8,191 bases of DNA, taken from Geminicoccaceae bacterium (GTDB taxonomy: Bacteria; Pseudomonadota; Alphaproteobacteria; Geminicoccales; Geminicoccaceae). Location of the stretch: positions 1 to 8,191 of the forward strand of contig JAGREZ010000070.1 in NCBI GenBank assembly GCA_020446285.1, written 5' to 3'. Below, in pieces: positions 1 to 6,097 of this stretch; position 1 is the stretch's first letter; every line of letters starts with the position of its first letter. The translations under genes and the position numbers were made by a program. Below the pieces are notes generated by a model. The model had not been told where the DNA came from. It saw nothing but the letters and a program-made list of their open reading frames with translations, and did not search any database.

Positions 1-680
1 CGGTCGGTGAGCAGCATGGTGATGGCACCGGCCAGCACCGGCAGGGAGAGAAGCAGCAGGAACGCCGTCACCAGCACGGCCCAGGCGAAGAGCGGCATCT
101 TGTGCATGGTCATGCCGGGCGCACGCATGTTGAAGATCGTGGTGATGAAGTTGATCGCCCCCAGAAGCGAACTGGCGCCGGCCAGATGCAGCGCGAAGAT
201 CGCCATGTCCACCGCCGGCGACGGATTGCCGAGCGACGAGGAGAGCGGCGGATACATCGTCCAGCCACCGCCGACACCGCCATAGAACGGCGAGAGCAGC
301 AGCATGAGGAAGGACGGAACCAGCAGCCAGAAACTGATATTGTTCATCCGCGGAAAGGCCATGTCCGGCGCGCCGATCATCAGCGGCACCATCCAGTTGC
401 CGAACCCGCCGATGAGCGCCGGCATCACGAAGAAGAAGATCATGATGAGACCGTGCGCCGTTATCAGCGTGTTGAACAGGTGGTGATCCTGGATGAGCTG
501 GGTGCCCGGAGCGAACAGCTCGAGGCGGAAGACTACCGACATGAGCATCCCGATCACGCCGGCAATAAAGCCGAAGATCAGATAGAGCGTGCCGATGTCC
601 TTGTGATTGGTCGAGCAGATCCAGCGTGCAAAGAAGCTGGAAGGCGCGCCATGATGTTCGTCGTGAGCTGCATGAGCCAT
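1..680 (-). CDS. ctaD: Cytochrome c oxidase subunit I, N-terminal part (cut by window edge)
   Basis: This is the catalytic subunit of the aa3-type haem-copper terminal oxidase, an inner-membrane protein that reduces O2 to water and pumps protons. The ATG is at 680-678 and the frame stays open to position 1, giving 226 codons, a bit under half of a usual subunit I of about 530 residues. Visible family marks are [11 protein letters not shown] (residues 23-33) opening helix I, the low-spin haem a ligand His76 in TAHGLIM, and [13 protein letters not shown], whose Asp106 lies 30 residues after that His as the D-channel aspartate does in known oxidases. [16 protein letters not shown] then runs to the edge. 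The CuB/haem a3 ligands lie outside the window. The start lies 22 bases after the coxB stop, with GGAG at 689-692 as ribosome binding site, so it is cotranscribed with coxB. Identification is very secure. Confidence 0.97.
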   Translation of the reverse strand, partial: MAHAAHDEHHGAPSSFFARWICSTNHKDIGTLYLIFGFIAGVIGMLMSVVFRLELFAPGTQLIQDHHLFNTLITAHGLIMIFFFVMPALIGGFGNWMVPLMIGAPDMAFPRMNNISFWLLVPSFLMLLLSPFYGGVGGGWTMYPPLSSSLGNPSPAVDMAIFALHLAGASSLLGAINFITTIFNMRAPGMTMHKMPLFAWAVLVTAFLLLLSLPVLAGAITMLLTD

Positions 681-702
681 GTTTCGAACTCCGCTTCCTT
701 GA

Positions 703-1533
703 TCAGTTCGCGTTCTCGACGGTGCCGGCGTCGGCGACCGTTGTCGCCTCACCCACACGCGCGAACTCCTGTTGAGCCTGTTTCACCCAGTCCTCGAACG
801 CGTCCTTGGCCACCGCTTCGATGGTGATGGGCATGAAGCCGTGATTGACGCCGCACAATTCCGAACACTGGCCGTAATAGGTGCCGGGCTCGTTGATGTG
901 GATCCAGACCTCGTTGAGGCGACCGGGTACGGCGTCGATCTTGATGCCGAGCGGCGGCATGGCCCATGAATGGAGCACGTCGGACGCCGTGACCTGAACC
1001 CGGATGTTGGTGTCGACCGGGAGAATCACCCGATTGTCGGTCTCAAGCAGACGCTTTTGCCCTTCCACGAGATCCTCGTCGGGAATCAGATAGGCGTCGA
1101 AGGTGAAGTTCCCCTGATCCGGGTATTCGTATGACCAGTACCACTGCCGGCCGATCGCCTTCAGCGTCATGTCGGTCTCGGGCACGACGTCACTGTAATA
1201 GAGGAGCTTGAAGGACGGGATCGCGATGATCACGAGGATCATGACCGGAACCGCCGTCCAGACGACCTCGAGCATCGCATGATGCGAACGCCGCGACGGC
1301 GTCGGGTTCTTGTCCTCGCCGAACTTCACACAGACATAGATCAACAGTCCCAGCACGAAGAGCGTGATGAGCGTGATGATCCAGAGCAGGAGCGTATGAA
1401 AGCTCGAGATCCGTTCCATGATCGGCGAACCGGCATCCTGCAAGCCGAGCTGCCAGGGCTCGGACGAGGCCATCGCCGGATCGATGGCGAGAAAGGCCGT
1501 CAGGAACACGGTCAAGGCAGCTAGCCAGCGCAT
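703..1533 (-). CDS. coxB: Cytochrome c oxidase subunit II (CuA subunit)
   Basis: Subunit II docks cytochrome c on the periplasmic side and passes electrons through the binuclear CuA centre to subunit I. The 276-residue product begins with a Sec-type signal peptide (hydrophobic residues 4-16, likely cleavage after AMA at 20-22). Two membrane helices follow at about 46-68 and 91-110. The aromatic electron-entry patch [10 protein letters not shown] lies at 130-139. A cupredoxin domain completes the protein, with all CuA ligands present: His188 (VLHSW), Cys223, Glu225, Cys227, His231 and Met234 in [12 protein letters not shown]. There is no fused cytochrome c domain; after about residue 255 only a short, low-complexity tail remains. 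The ATG at 1533 is supported by GGAG at 1539-1542, five bases upstream, and by the signal peptide. It is the first gene of the cox operon here, followed by ctaD. The symbol ctaC is also used. Confidence 0.97.
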   Translation of the reverse strand: MRWLAALTVFLTAFLAIDPAMASSEPWQLGLQDAGSPIMERISSFHTLLLWIITLITLFVLGLLIYVCVKFGEDKNPTPSRRSHHAMLEVVWTAVPVMILVIIAIPSFKLLYYSDVVPETDMTLKAIGRQWYWSYEYPDQGNFTFDAYLIPDEDLVEGQKRLLETDNRVILPVDTNIRVQVTASDVLHSWAMPPLGIKIDAVPGRLNEVWIHINEPGTYYGQCSELCGVNHGFMPITIEAVAKDAFEDWVKQAQQEFARVGEATTVADAGTVENAN

Positions 1534-1552
1534 GGGCTCTCCGTCCTATTAT

Positions 1553-1570
1553 CGACCAGCTCAGTGGTCG
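1553..1570. repeat. Short inverted repeat in the coxB leader
   Basis: The arms CGACCA (1553-1558) and TGGTCG (1565-1570) are exact reverse complements around a 6-base loop. In the coxB mRNA this would form a small hairpin about 20 bases before the start codon, just upstream of the AGGACGGAG ribosome-binding stretch. It could tune translation or be chance; six-base arms are common in GC-rich DNA. Confidence 0.35.
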
Positions 1571-1654
1571 CGTTTTCAATGGTATCGACGCAGGTGCCAA
1601 AAGACTGCGAACAAGCCCCCGGTCTCTTCGCGGAAGATAGAAACGTGCTCCCGT

Positions 1655-1671
1655 CCATGTCAGTGACATGG
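1655..1671. promoter_or_regulatory. Perfect 17-bp palindrome upstream of coxB (candidate operator)
   Basis: CCATGTCAGTGACATGG reads the same on both strands around a central G/C, with 8-bp arms and no mismatch. It sits about 120 bp upstream of the coxB start and about 60 bp after the rsmE stop, where a transcription factor site for the cox operon would be expected. The arms do not match an FNR/Anr-type TTGAT-N4-ATCAA site, so no regulator is named. The symmetry is seen directly; operator function is inferred. Confidence 0.4.
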
Positions 1672-1733
1672 TGTCGCATAAATGCGTCCGGACCGTGCCG
1701 CGACGGCGAATTGCGCCGGCAATCGCGCGCTGT

Positions 1734-2468
1734 TCAGGCCTGCCCGTCGTCCGCTTCGGCCTCGACGAGGTCGGATTCGAGCGCGCGCCAGGCACTCAGC
1801 ATATGCAGTGCCGCGGTCTCGGAGCGCAGGATAAGCGGACCGAAACTGACCATGCGGGCGCCGGAATCGATCAGCAGGTCGCGCTCGCCGGATGCGAAAC
1901 CGCCTTCGGGGCCGACGAGCAGGCCCGCATCGGGGAGATCCTCGAGCGCCTGCAACAGGGAGCCGTCGTCACGCCGTTCATCACCGACGATGAGCGGCAC
2001 ACCGCTTTCGACGACATCCTCGAGTGCCACGGTTTCCCCGATTTCGGGAACATCCAGCCGCTCGCACTGCTCGGCCGCCTCGATCAGCCGGCCGCGCAGG
2101 CGATCGGGCCGCCCGAGCTCGACCACCGAACGTTCGGTGATGACCGGGACCAGCGCCTGCACGCCGAGTTCGACGGCCTTTTCCAGCATCCACTCAAGGC
2201 GGTTGCGGCGGATCGGCGAAAAATACAGAACGGGCCCGGCGACCGGCTCGGGCTTGCGCGTCTGCGTGCCGATCTCGAGCAGGATCGTGCGTCTCTGGAT
2301 GGCCTTCATCGTCGCCCGCCATTCGCCCGATCCGGCGTTGAACAGATCGACCTCCGCGCCCGGTCGCAGTCGCAGCACGTTGCGGAGATAGTGCGCCCGC
2401 TCGTCGGTCACCTCGATCGGTGATCCGGCTGCAAGCGGCAGGTCGACAAAAAGACGCGGAATTCTCAT
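1734..2468 (-). CDS. rsmE: 16S rRNA (uracil(1498)-N(3))-methyltransferase RsmE
   Basis: This SPOUT-class enzyme uses S-adenosylmethionine to methylate N3 of U1498 in the 16S rRNA decoding region of the 30S subunit. The product is 244 residues, the usual family length. A PUA-like N-terminal domain covers about 1-70 (MRIPRLFVDLPL at the start, HYLRNVLRLRPG at 26-37), followed by the trefoil-knot domain with LEKAVELGV (95-103), TERSV (111-115), EAAEQCER (130-137), the SAM-binding GPEGGF (186-191) and the knot segment FGPLILRSETAAL (209-221). The last segment often reads GPRxLRTETA, so Leu212 replaces a common Arg. The frame extends upstream to an ATG at 2567, but that adds 33 unrelated residues overlapping ubiA. 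The start at 2468 fits the family N-terminus and has GAGG at 2473-2476. The gene is divergent from ubiA. Confidence 0.95.
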   Translation of the reverse strand: MRIPRLFVDLPLAAGSPIEVTDERAHYLRNVLRLRPGAEVDLFNAGSGEWRATMKAIQRRTILLEIGTQTRKPEPVAGPVLYFSPIRRNRLEWMLEKAVELGVQALVPVITERSVVELGRPDRLRGRLIEAAEQCERLDVPEIGETVALEDVVESGVPLIVGDERRDDGSLLQALEDLPDAGLLVGPEGGFASGERDLLIDSGARMVSFGPLILRSETAALHMLSAWRALESDLVEAEADDGQA

Positions 2469-2518
2469 ACTGCCTCGAAGTGGCTCTTGACCAATGTTGC
2501 GACTGACAACACAAAACC

Positions 2519-2524
2519 GGAAAG
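2519..2524 (+). promoter_or_regulatory. Ribosome binding site deciding the ubiA start
   Basis: GGAAAG lies just before the ATG at 2527; its GGA core is five bases from that codon. The earlier in-frame ATG at 2494 has no purine-rich stretch in front of it and would leave only 25 bp between the divergent rsmE and ubiA starts. Both points favour 2527. Confidence 0.5.
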
Positions 2525-2526
2525 CG

Positions 2527-3459
2527 ATGCAGCAACGTCCTTGCCCCAAGCCCGAAAATGGCCCCAAGCCGGAAAATGTCGCCGACCAGCAATTGTCGAT
2601 ACTGGAATGGCTTCCTCCGAATCTTCGGGACTATGCCGTTCTTGCCCGGCTCGATCGACCGATCGGAACCTGGCTGTTGCTTGTTCCCTGCTGGTGGGGA
2701 ATGGCATTGGTTCAGGGCGGTCTCGATCCGCTGACAGGTGTCCTGTTTGCAATCGGTGCTATCGCCATGCGCGGAGCCGGCTGCACTGTCAATGACCTTG
2801 CCGACAAAAAGTTCGATGCTCTGGTCGAGCGCACGCGCAATCGTCCACTCGCGGCGGGCCGGATCGGAACCATCGAGGCGCTCCTCTTCATCGGCGTTCA
2901 ATCGCTCGTCGGACTTCTGGTTCTGCTGTGGATGCCGCGTCCGGCCCAGTTGGTTGCACTTGCGAGCATTCCCCTCATCATTGCCTATCCATTCATGAAG
3001 CGTATCACCCACTGGCCACAGGCATTCCTCGGCCTGACATTCAACTGGGGCATATTCGTCGGTCATGCGGCCATGGCCGGCGGACTGGGCTGGCCGCCAC
3101 TCGTTCTCTACGCGGGCGGCATCGCCTGGACGCTCGGCTATGACACGATCTACGCCCATCAGGACAAGGAAGACGACATCCGGGTCGGCGTCCGTTCCCT
3201 CGCGCTTCGCCTCGGCGGGGCGACCCGCGACTGGCTCTGGATCTTCTACGGCACCAGTCTGGCGTTCATCATCTGGGCGGGCGCGCTTGCCGGCCTTTCC
3301 TGGCCTTTCTATCCGGCCATGCTGGCGCCGGCCGCGCACATGGTCTGGCAGATCCGTTCTCTTTCCATCGACGATCGCGAGAACTGCCTGAGACTGTTCC
3401 GCGCCAACCGTCACACGGGCCTGCTCGTTCTCGCCGCCCTGGCGCTCGGTCACCTATGA
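2527..3459 (+). CDS. ubiA: 4-hydroxybenzoate polyprenyltransferase UbiA
   Basis: This integral membrane prenyltransferase attaches the polyprenyl tail to 4-hydroxybenzoate, the membrane-committing step of ubiquinone synthesis. From the 2527 start it has 310 residues (321 if the ATG at 2494 is used). The two Mg-diphosphate binding motifs are intact: NDLADKKFD (Asn89, Asp90, Asp93, Asp97) followed by ERTRNRPLAAG, and DTIYAHQDKEDD (Asp206, Asp213, Asp217). LARLDRPIGTWLLLVPCWWG (39-58) and the hydrophobic helices between motifs also match UbiA rather than haem O synthase or chlorophyll synthase. The first ~27 residues are polar and contain a duplicated PKPEN unit. The stop overlaps the ycjX start as ATGA, making ubiA the first gene of an apparent three-gene operon. 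The promoter must lie in the short gap to rsmE; a TTGACC at 2487-2492 has no good -10 partner. Confidence 0.95.
   Translation: MQQRPCPKPENGPKPENVADQQLSILEWLPPNLRDYAVLARLDRPIGTWLLLVPCWWGMALVQGGLDPLTGVLFAIGAIAMRGAGCTVNDLADKKFDALVERTRNRPLAAGRIGTIEALLFIGVQSLVGLLVLLWMPRPAQLVALASIPLIIAYPFMKRITHWPQAFLGLTFNWGIFVGHAAMAGGLGWPPLVLYAGGIAWTLGYDTIYAHQDKEDDIRVGVRSLALRLGGATRDWLWIFYGTSLAFIIWAGALAGLSWPFYPAMLAPAAHMVWQIRSLSIDDRENCLRLFRANRHTGLLVLAALALGHL
2543..2578 (+). repeat. 18-bp tandem duplication inside the 5' end of ubiA
   Basis: GCCCCAAGCCCGAAAATG (2543-2560) is followed directly by GCCCCAAGCCGGAAAATG (2561-2578), identical at 17 of 18 positions. Because 18 is a multiple of three the frame is kept, and the protein carries PKPEN-G-PKPEN in its cytosolic N-terminal tail ahead of the first conserved UbiA segment. 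The high identity suggests a recent slippage duplication. Confidence 0.85.
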
Positions 3460-4790
3460 GCGGTTCGAGCCCTTTCGATCATGCCTGGAGCTTCGTCGGG
3501 GAGCTCGGCAACCGCATGTTCGACAATCATGTGCGCCTCGCCGTCACCGGCCTGCGGCGAAGCGGCAAGACGGTCTTCACCACCACGCTCGTCCACCACC
3601 TGCTGCGTGCCCACGATCTCGATTTCCTCTCGGCGGCGCATCAGGACCGGTATCTCGGCGCGCGACTGATTCCGGGTGAGGGCGAGCGCTTCACCTTCGA
3701 GGCGTTCGAGGCCGACCTCATGGCCGATCCGCCCCGCTGGCCGGAAGCGACCGACCGGCTGACCAGCCTCAGGCTGGAACTCCGTTACCGGGCGACCGGA
3801 TTTCTCTCGAAGATGGTGACACCGGTGCAGACGCTGGTGGTCGACATCATCGACTATCCGGGCGAATGGCTGCTCGACCTGCCTCTGGTGGGCACGAGCT
3901 ACGAGCAGTTGTCACGCGACTCGCTGGCGCTCGCCCGCCGGTCGCCGCGCGAGCGGATATCGCGGGACTGGCTCGACAGGATCGAGACCGGCGACAGCAG
4001 CGGGATGATCGACGGTTATCGCCTCTACCTCGAACGCTGCCAGCATGAACTCGGGCTGTCCTTCATCCAGCCGGGGCGACTGATGCACGGCATCGACGAT
4101 CTGCCCGAGGGAACGACCTTCACCCCGCTGCCACCCGGCCATCCGCTCGAAGCGGAAATGGCGGCCCGCTACCAGCGCTATGTCGAGGAAGTGGTCAAGC
4201 CGTTCTACGAGGATCATTTCAGCAGGTTCGACCGGCAGATCGTGCTGGTCGACCTGTTTTCCTGCCTCAATGCCGGCCCCGACTGGTTCGACGACAGCAT
4301 GACCGCGCTCTCGACCATCCTCGAGAGTTTCGCCTACGGCCAGTCGGGCTGGATCCGGCGGCTGATCTCGCCGCGCATCGACAAGGTTCTGTTCGCGGCG
4401 AGCAAGGCCGATCATGTCGCCGCCAACCAGCATCCCAATCTCAAGCAGCTTCTCGAACTCATGATCGAGCCCGCCTCCAGACGCGCACGCTTCGAGGGTA
4501 TCCGTCAGGATGTGCTGGCGCTCACCGCCCTGCGCTGCACCGACACCGTGCAGACCGAACATCAGCGGCAGGCCCTTTCCTGCGTGCGCGGTCGATTGAA
4601 GAACGAGGATCGCGAGACGGTCCTTTTCCCCGGCGAGATTCCGCCGGACCTGCCGAGCGAGGAAGACTGGCGGAGCGGCCGCTTCCGCTTCCACGACTTC
4701 GCCCCCCGACGCCTGCGCCGCCGGGCTCGCGGCCAGCATGTGAGGCTCGATCAGGCCATCGAGTTCCTCCTGGGAGACAAACTCGAATGA
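3456..4790 (+). CDS. ycjX: YcjX-family P-loop GTPase-like protein (DUF463)
   Basis: The 444-residue product matches the YcjX family along its whole length (E. coli YcjX is about 465). It has a Walker A GLRRSGKT (residues 32-39), a switch II-like DYPGEWLLDLPL (133-144, with Asp133 and Gly136 as DxxG), the family segment LSFIQPGR (201-208), RFDRQIVLVD (257-266), a G4-like SKAD (316-319) in FAASKADHV, VLFPGEIP (389-396) near the end, and LDQAIEFLLGDKLE as C-terminus. The family is a nucleotide-binding, stress-associated group in which a Shewanella member was crystallised with GDP; the cellular role is not settled. No membrane helix is evident, so it is probably cytosolic or peripheral. The ATG overlaps the ubiA stop, with no clear Shine-Dalgarno sequence before it, so translation is probably coupled to ubiA. 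Its stop overlaps ycjF. Confidence 0.93.
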   Translation: MSGSSPFDHAWSFVGELGNRMFDNHVRLAVTGLRRSGKTVFTTTLVHHLLRAHDLDFLSAAHQDRYLGARLIPGEGERFTFEAFEADLMADPPRWPEATDRLTSLRLELRYRATGFLSKMVTPVQTLVVDIIDYPGEWLLDLPLVGTSYEQLSRDSLALARRSPRERISRDWLDRIETGDSSGMIDGYRLYLERCQHELGLSFIQPGRLMHGIDDLPEGTTFTPLPPGHPLEAEMAARYQRYVEEVVKPFYEDHFSRFDRQIVLVDLFSCLNAGPDWFDDSMTALSTILESFAYGQSGWIRRLISPRIDKVLFAASKADHVAANQHPNLKQLLELMIEPASRRARFEGIRQDVLALTALRCTDTVQTEHQRQALSCVRGRLKNEDRETVLFPGEIPPDLPSEEDWRSGRFRFHDFAPRRLRRRARGQHVRLDQAIEFLLGDKLE

Positions 4791-5779
4791 GCAAGGACAG
4801 GAAACCGATCCTCCCCTTCGAGATCGAGGTCGATGCGGAATCGGCAAGGACGATGCCGGTGGCGAGCGAACCGCCGCCACGGCGAAACTCCGAAACGGCG
4901 TCACCGCCTTCCGGCAAGAGGAGCTGGACCGGCAGGCTCGCCGGCGCATTCTTCCTCGCCGCCGCCGGCCTTGTCGGCCTCGAAGCCGTCCGCCATGTAA
5001 GCGCGATGATCGAGACCACGCCGCTGATCGGCTGGCCCTTTCTCGTGCTGCTTTCGATCGTCGGCGCGACGACCATGCTCTTTCTCGGACGCGAGATCCG
5101 CGACATGCGCGACATGCGCGAGGGCGGCGAACTGCGCGGCTCGGCGGACCGGCTCCGCAACTCCGATCTGCATGGCGAGGCGCAACCCCTGATTTCGCGC
5201 ATCTCGCGGCGCCTCGGTTCCGCCGACGGACTGACCCGCTTCGAGCAGGCCCGCACCGACCAGCACAGCGACGGCGAACAGCTCGCGCTCTTCGAGCGGC
5301 ATGTGGTGGCACCGCTCGACAAGCGTGCCTACCGCCTCGTGCTCGAAGGCAGCCGCGACATCGGTCTCCTGACAGCACTGAGCCCGCTCGGCCTGCTCGA
5401 CGGATTTCTCGTCATCTGGCGAACACTGGTGATGATCCGCCAGATCGCCCGTCTCTACGGCCTGCACATGGGCCCGGCAGCAAGCCTGAGCCTTTTGCGC
5501 CAGTGCCTGCGCAACGCCGCCATCGCCGGCGTTGCCGATGTGGTGAGCCATGCGACCATCGAACATGTCGGCGCTTCGATCACCGCCATGCTCTCGGCCC
5601 GCGCCGGTCAGGGCGCCGGCAATGCGCTCCTCGCTGCCCGGCTCGGCCTCGAAGCCATCCGCCAGTCCCGTCCGCTGCCCTATATCGCCGAGGAACAGCC
5701 ACGCCTCAAACACGTCCGCGAAGCCATCTTCGCCAAGGGCGAGATCAGACTGGACGAGCCGGAAAAGGTCAGGAGCTGA
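4787..5779 (+). CDS. ycjF: YcjF-family membrane protein (DUF697, TIGR01620)
   Basis: This 330-residue protein is the usual partner of YcjX. A polar N-terminal tail (1-47, with PILPFEIEVD at 7-16) precedes two predicted membrane helices at about 50-68 and 81-101. A charged linker follows, with a 9-bp tandem repeat (5101-5118) giving RDMRDMR. The C-terminal DUF697 region is recognised by ALSPLGLLDG (197-206) and IRQIARLYGLHMG (217-229), then helices rich in Ala and Gly. Its molecular function is unknown; by pairing it may hold YcjX at the inner membrane. The start overlaps the ycjX stop as ATGA, and GGGAG at 4772-4776 lies ten bases upstream. The gene ends 30 bp from a convergent gene with no visible terminator between them. 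Confidence 0.9.
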   Translation: MSKDRKPILPFEIEVDAESARTMPVASEPPPRRNSETASPPSGKRSWTGRLAGAFFLAAAGLVGLEAVRHVSAMIETTPLIGWPFLVLLSIVGATTMLFLGREIRDMRDMREGGELRGSADRLRNSDLHGEAQPLISRISRRLGSADGLTRFEQARTDQHSDGEQLALFERHVVAPLDKRAYRLVLEGSRDIGLLTALSPLGLLDGFLVIWRTLVMIRQIARLYGLHMGPAASLSLLRQCLRNAAIAGVADVVSHATIEHVGASITAMLSARAGQGAGNALLAARLGLEAIRQSRPLPYIAEEQPRLKHVREAIFAKGEIRLDEPEKVRS

Positions 5780-5809
5780 TTTTTCGACAGCGGTCGAGGC
5801 CGTCGGTTC

Positions 5810-6097
5810 CTACCTCAGCGTGCCCAGATACCAGACATACATCTGTGCCGTCAGGATGCCGAGGATGGCGGCGGCGGCGAGGATGGCCAGCACGATTCCG
5901 ACCACCTTGAGGAGCTTCTTCGCGGGCATCCCCGGACGGCAGAAGGGGATGAGGTTGAAGGCCAGCGCGCCGATGACCACCGTGACACAGCCGATCGAGA
6001 AGAGTGTCAGTGAAAAGGGCTGGAAAATCAGGACGATGGAACCCACGCAGAGCAGGATGACCGCCCATTCGATACTCTTGGCCTGAAGCGCCGTCAT
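5810..6097 (-). CDS. Small three-helix membrane protein of the ABC transporter operon
   Basis: I do not recognise a named family. The 95-residue product is almost entirely hydrophobic, with three likely membrane segments at about 9-26, 30-51 and 63-92. The last two are joined by a short basic loop, NLIPFCRPGMPAKKLLK (48-64), which by the positive-inside rule would face the cytoplasm. There is no signal peptide, no cysteine pair typical of a metal site and no enzymatic motif. Reality as a gene is supported by GAGGT at 6102-6106 four bases before the ATG, and by an ATGA overlap with the stop of the ATPase gene. It is therefore probably expressed with the transporter. It could be an accessory transporter subunit or stabiliser, or an unrelated passenger. 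The usual carbohydrate ABC importer (two permeases, ATPase, binding protein) does not need such a component. Confidence 0.8.
   Translation of the reverse strand: MTALQAKSIEWAVILLCVGSIVLIFQPFSLTLFSIGCVTVVIGALAFNLIPFCRPGMPAKKLLKVVGIVLAILAAAAILGILTAQMYVWYLGTLR

Larger units (their letters stand above)
1534..1733 (-). promoter_or_regulatory. Intergenic leader/promoter region of coxB-ctaD
   Basis: This is the only sizeable gene-free stretch in the window, lying between the rsmE stop and the coxB start, both on the minus strand. No convincing small gene is seen in it. It contains a perfect 17-bp palindrome (1655-1671) and a 6-bp inverted repeat (1553-1570) close to the coxB ribosome binding site. 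A GATAAT on the minus strand (1553-1548) resembles a -10 box, but the nearest TTGAAA (1579-1574) is 20 bases away, too far for a normal sigma-70 spacer, so no promoter is asserted. No U-tract terminator after rsmE is visible. Confidence 0.5.

Noticed and set aside
102..827. A 241-codon plus-strand open frame over ctaD and the end of coxB
   Set aside because: The minus strand encodes an unmistakable cytochrome oxidase subunit I here; the plus-strand product is a charged repeat-like shadow.
2487..2516. TTGACC as the -35 box of a ubiA promoter
   Set aside because: No acceptable -10 hexamer lies 16-18 bases downstream, so the match to -35 alone is not evidence of a promoter.
2194..3453. A 419-codon open frame on the minus strand opposite ubiA
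   Set aside because: It lies antisense to a clear UbiA and overlaps rsmE; its product is Arg/Gln/Asp-rich with no domain, as expected from reverse reading of GC-rich coding DNA.
3912..5378. A 488-codon open frame on the minus strand opposite ycjX and ycjF
   Set aside because: Both opposite genes are recognised along their full length, and the antisense product is a low-complexity Arg/Ala-rich sequence. Long shadow frames are common at this GC content.
5784..5797. TCGAC-AGCG-GTCGA stem as an intrinsic terminator
   Set aside because: On neither strand is the stem followed by a U-run; the T-run lies on the wrong side for ycjF, and the stem is only 5 bp.
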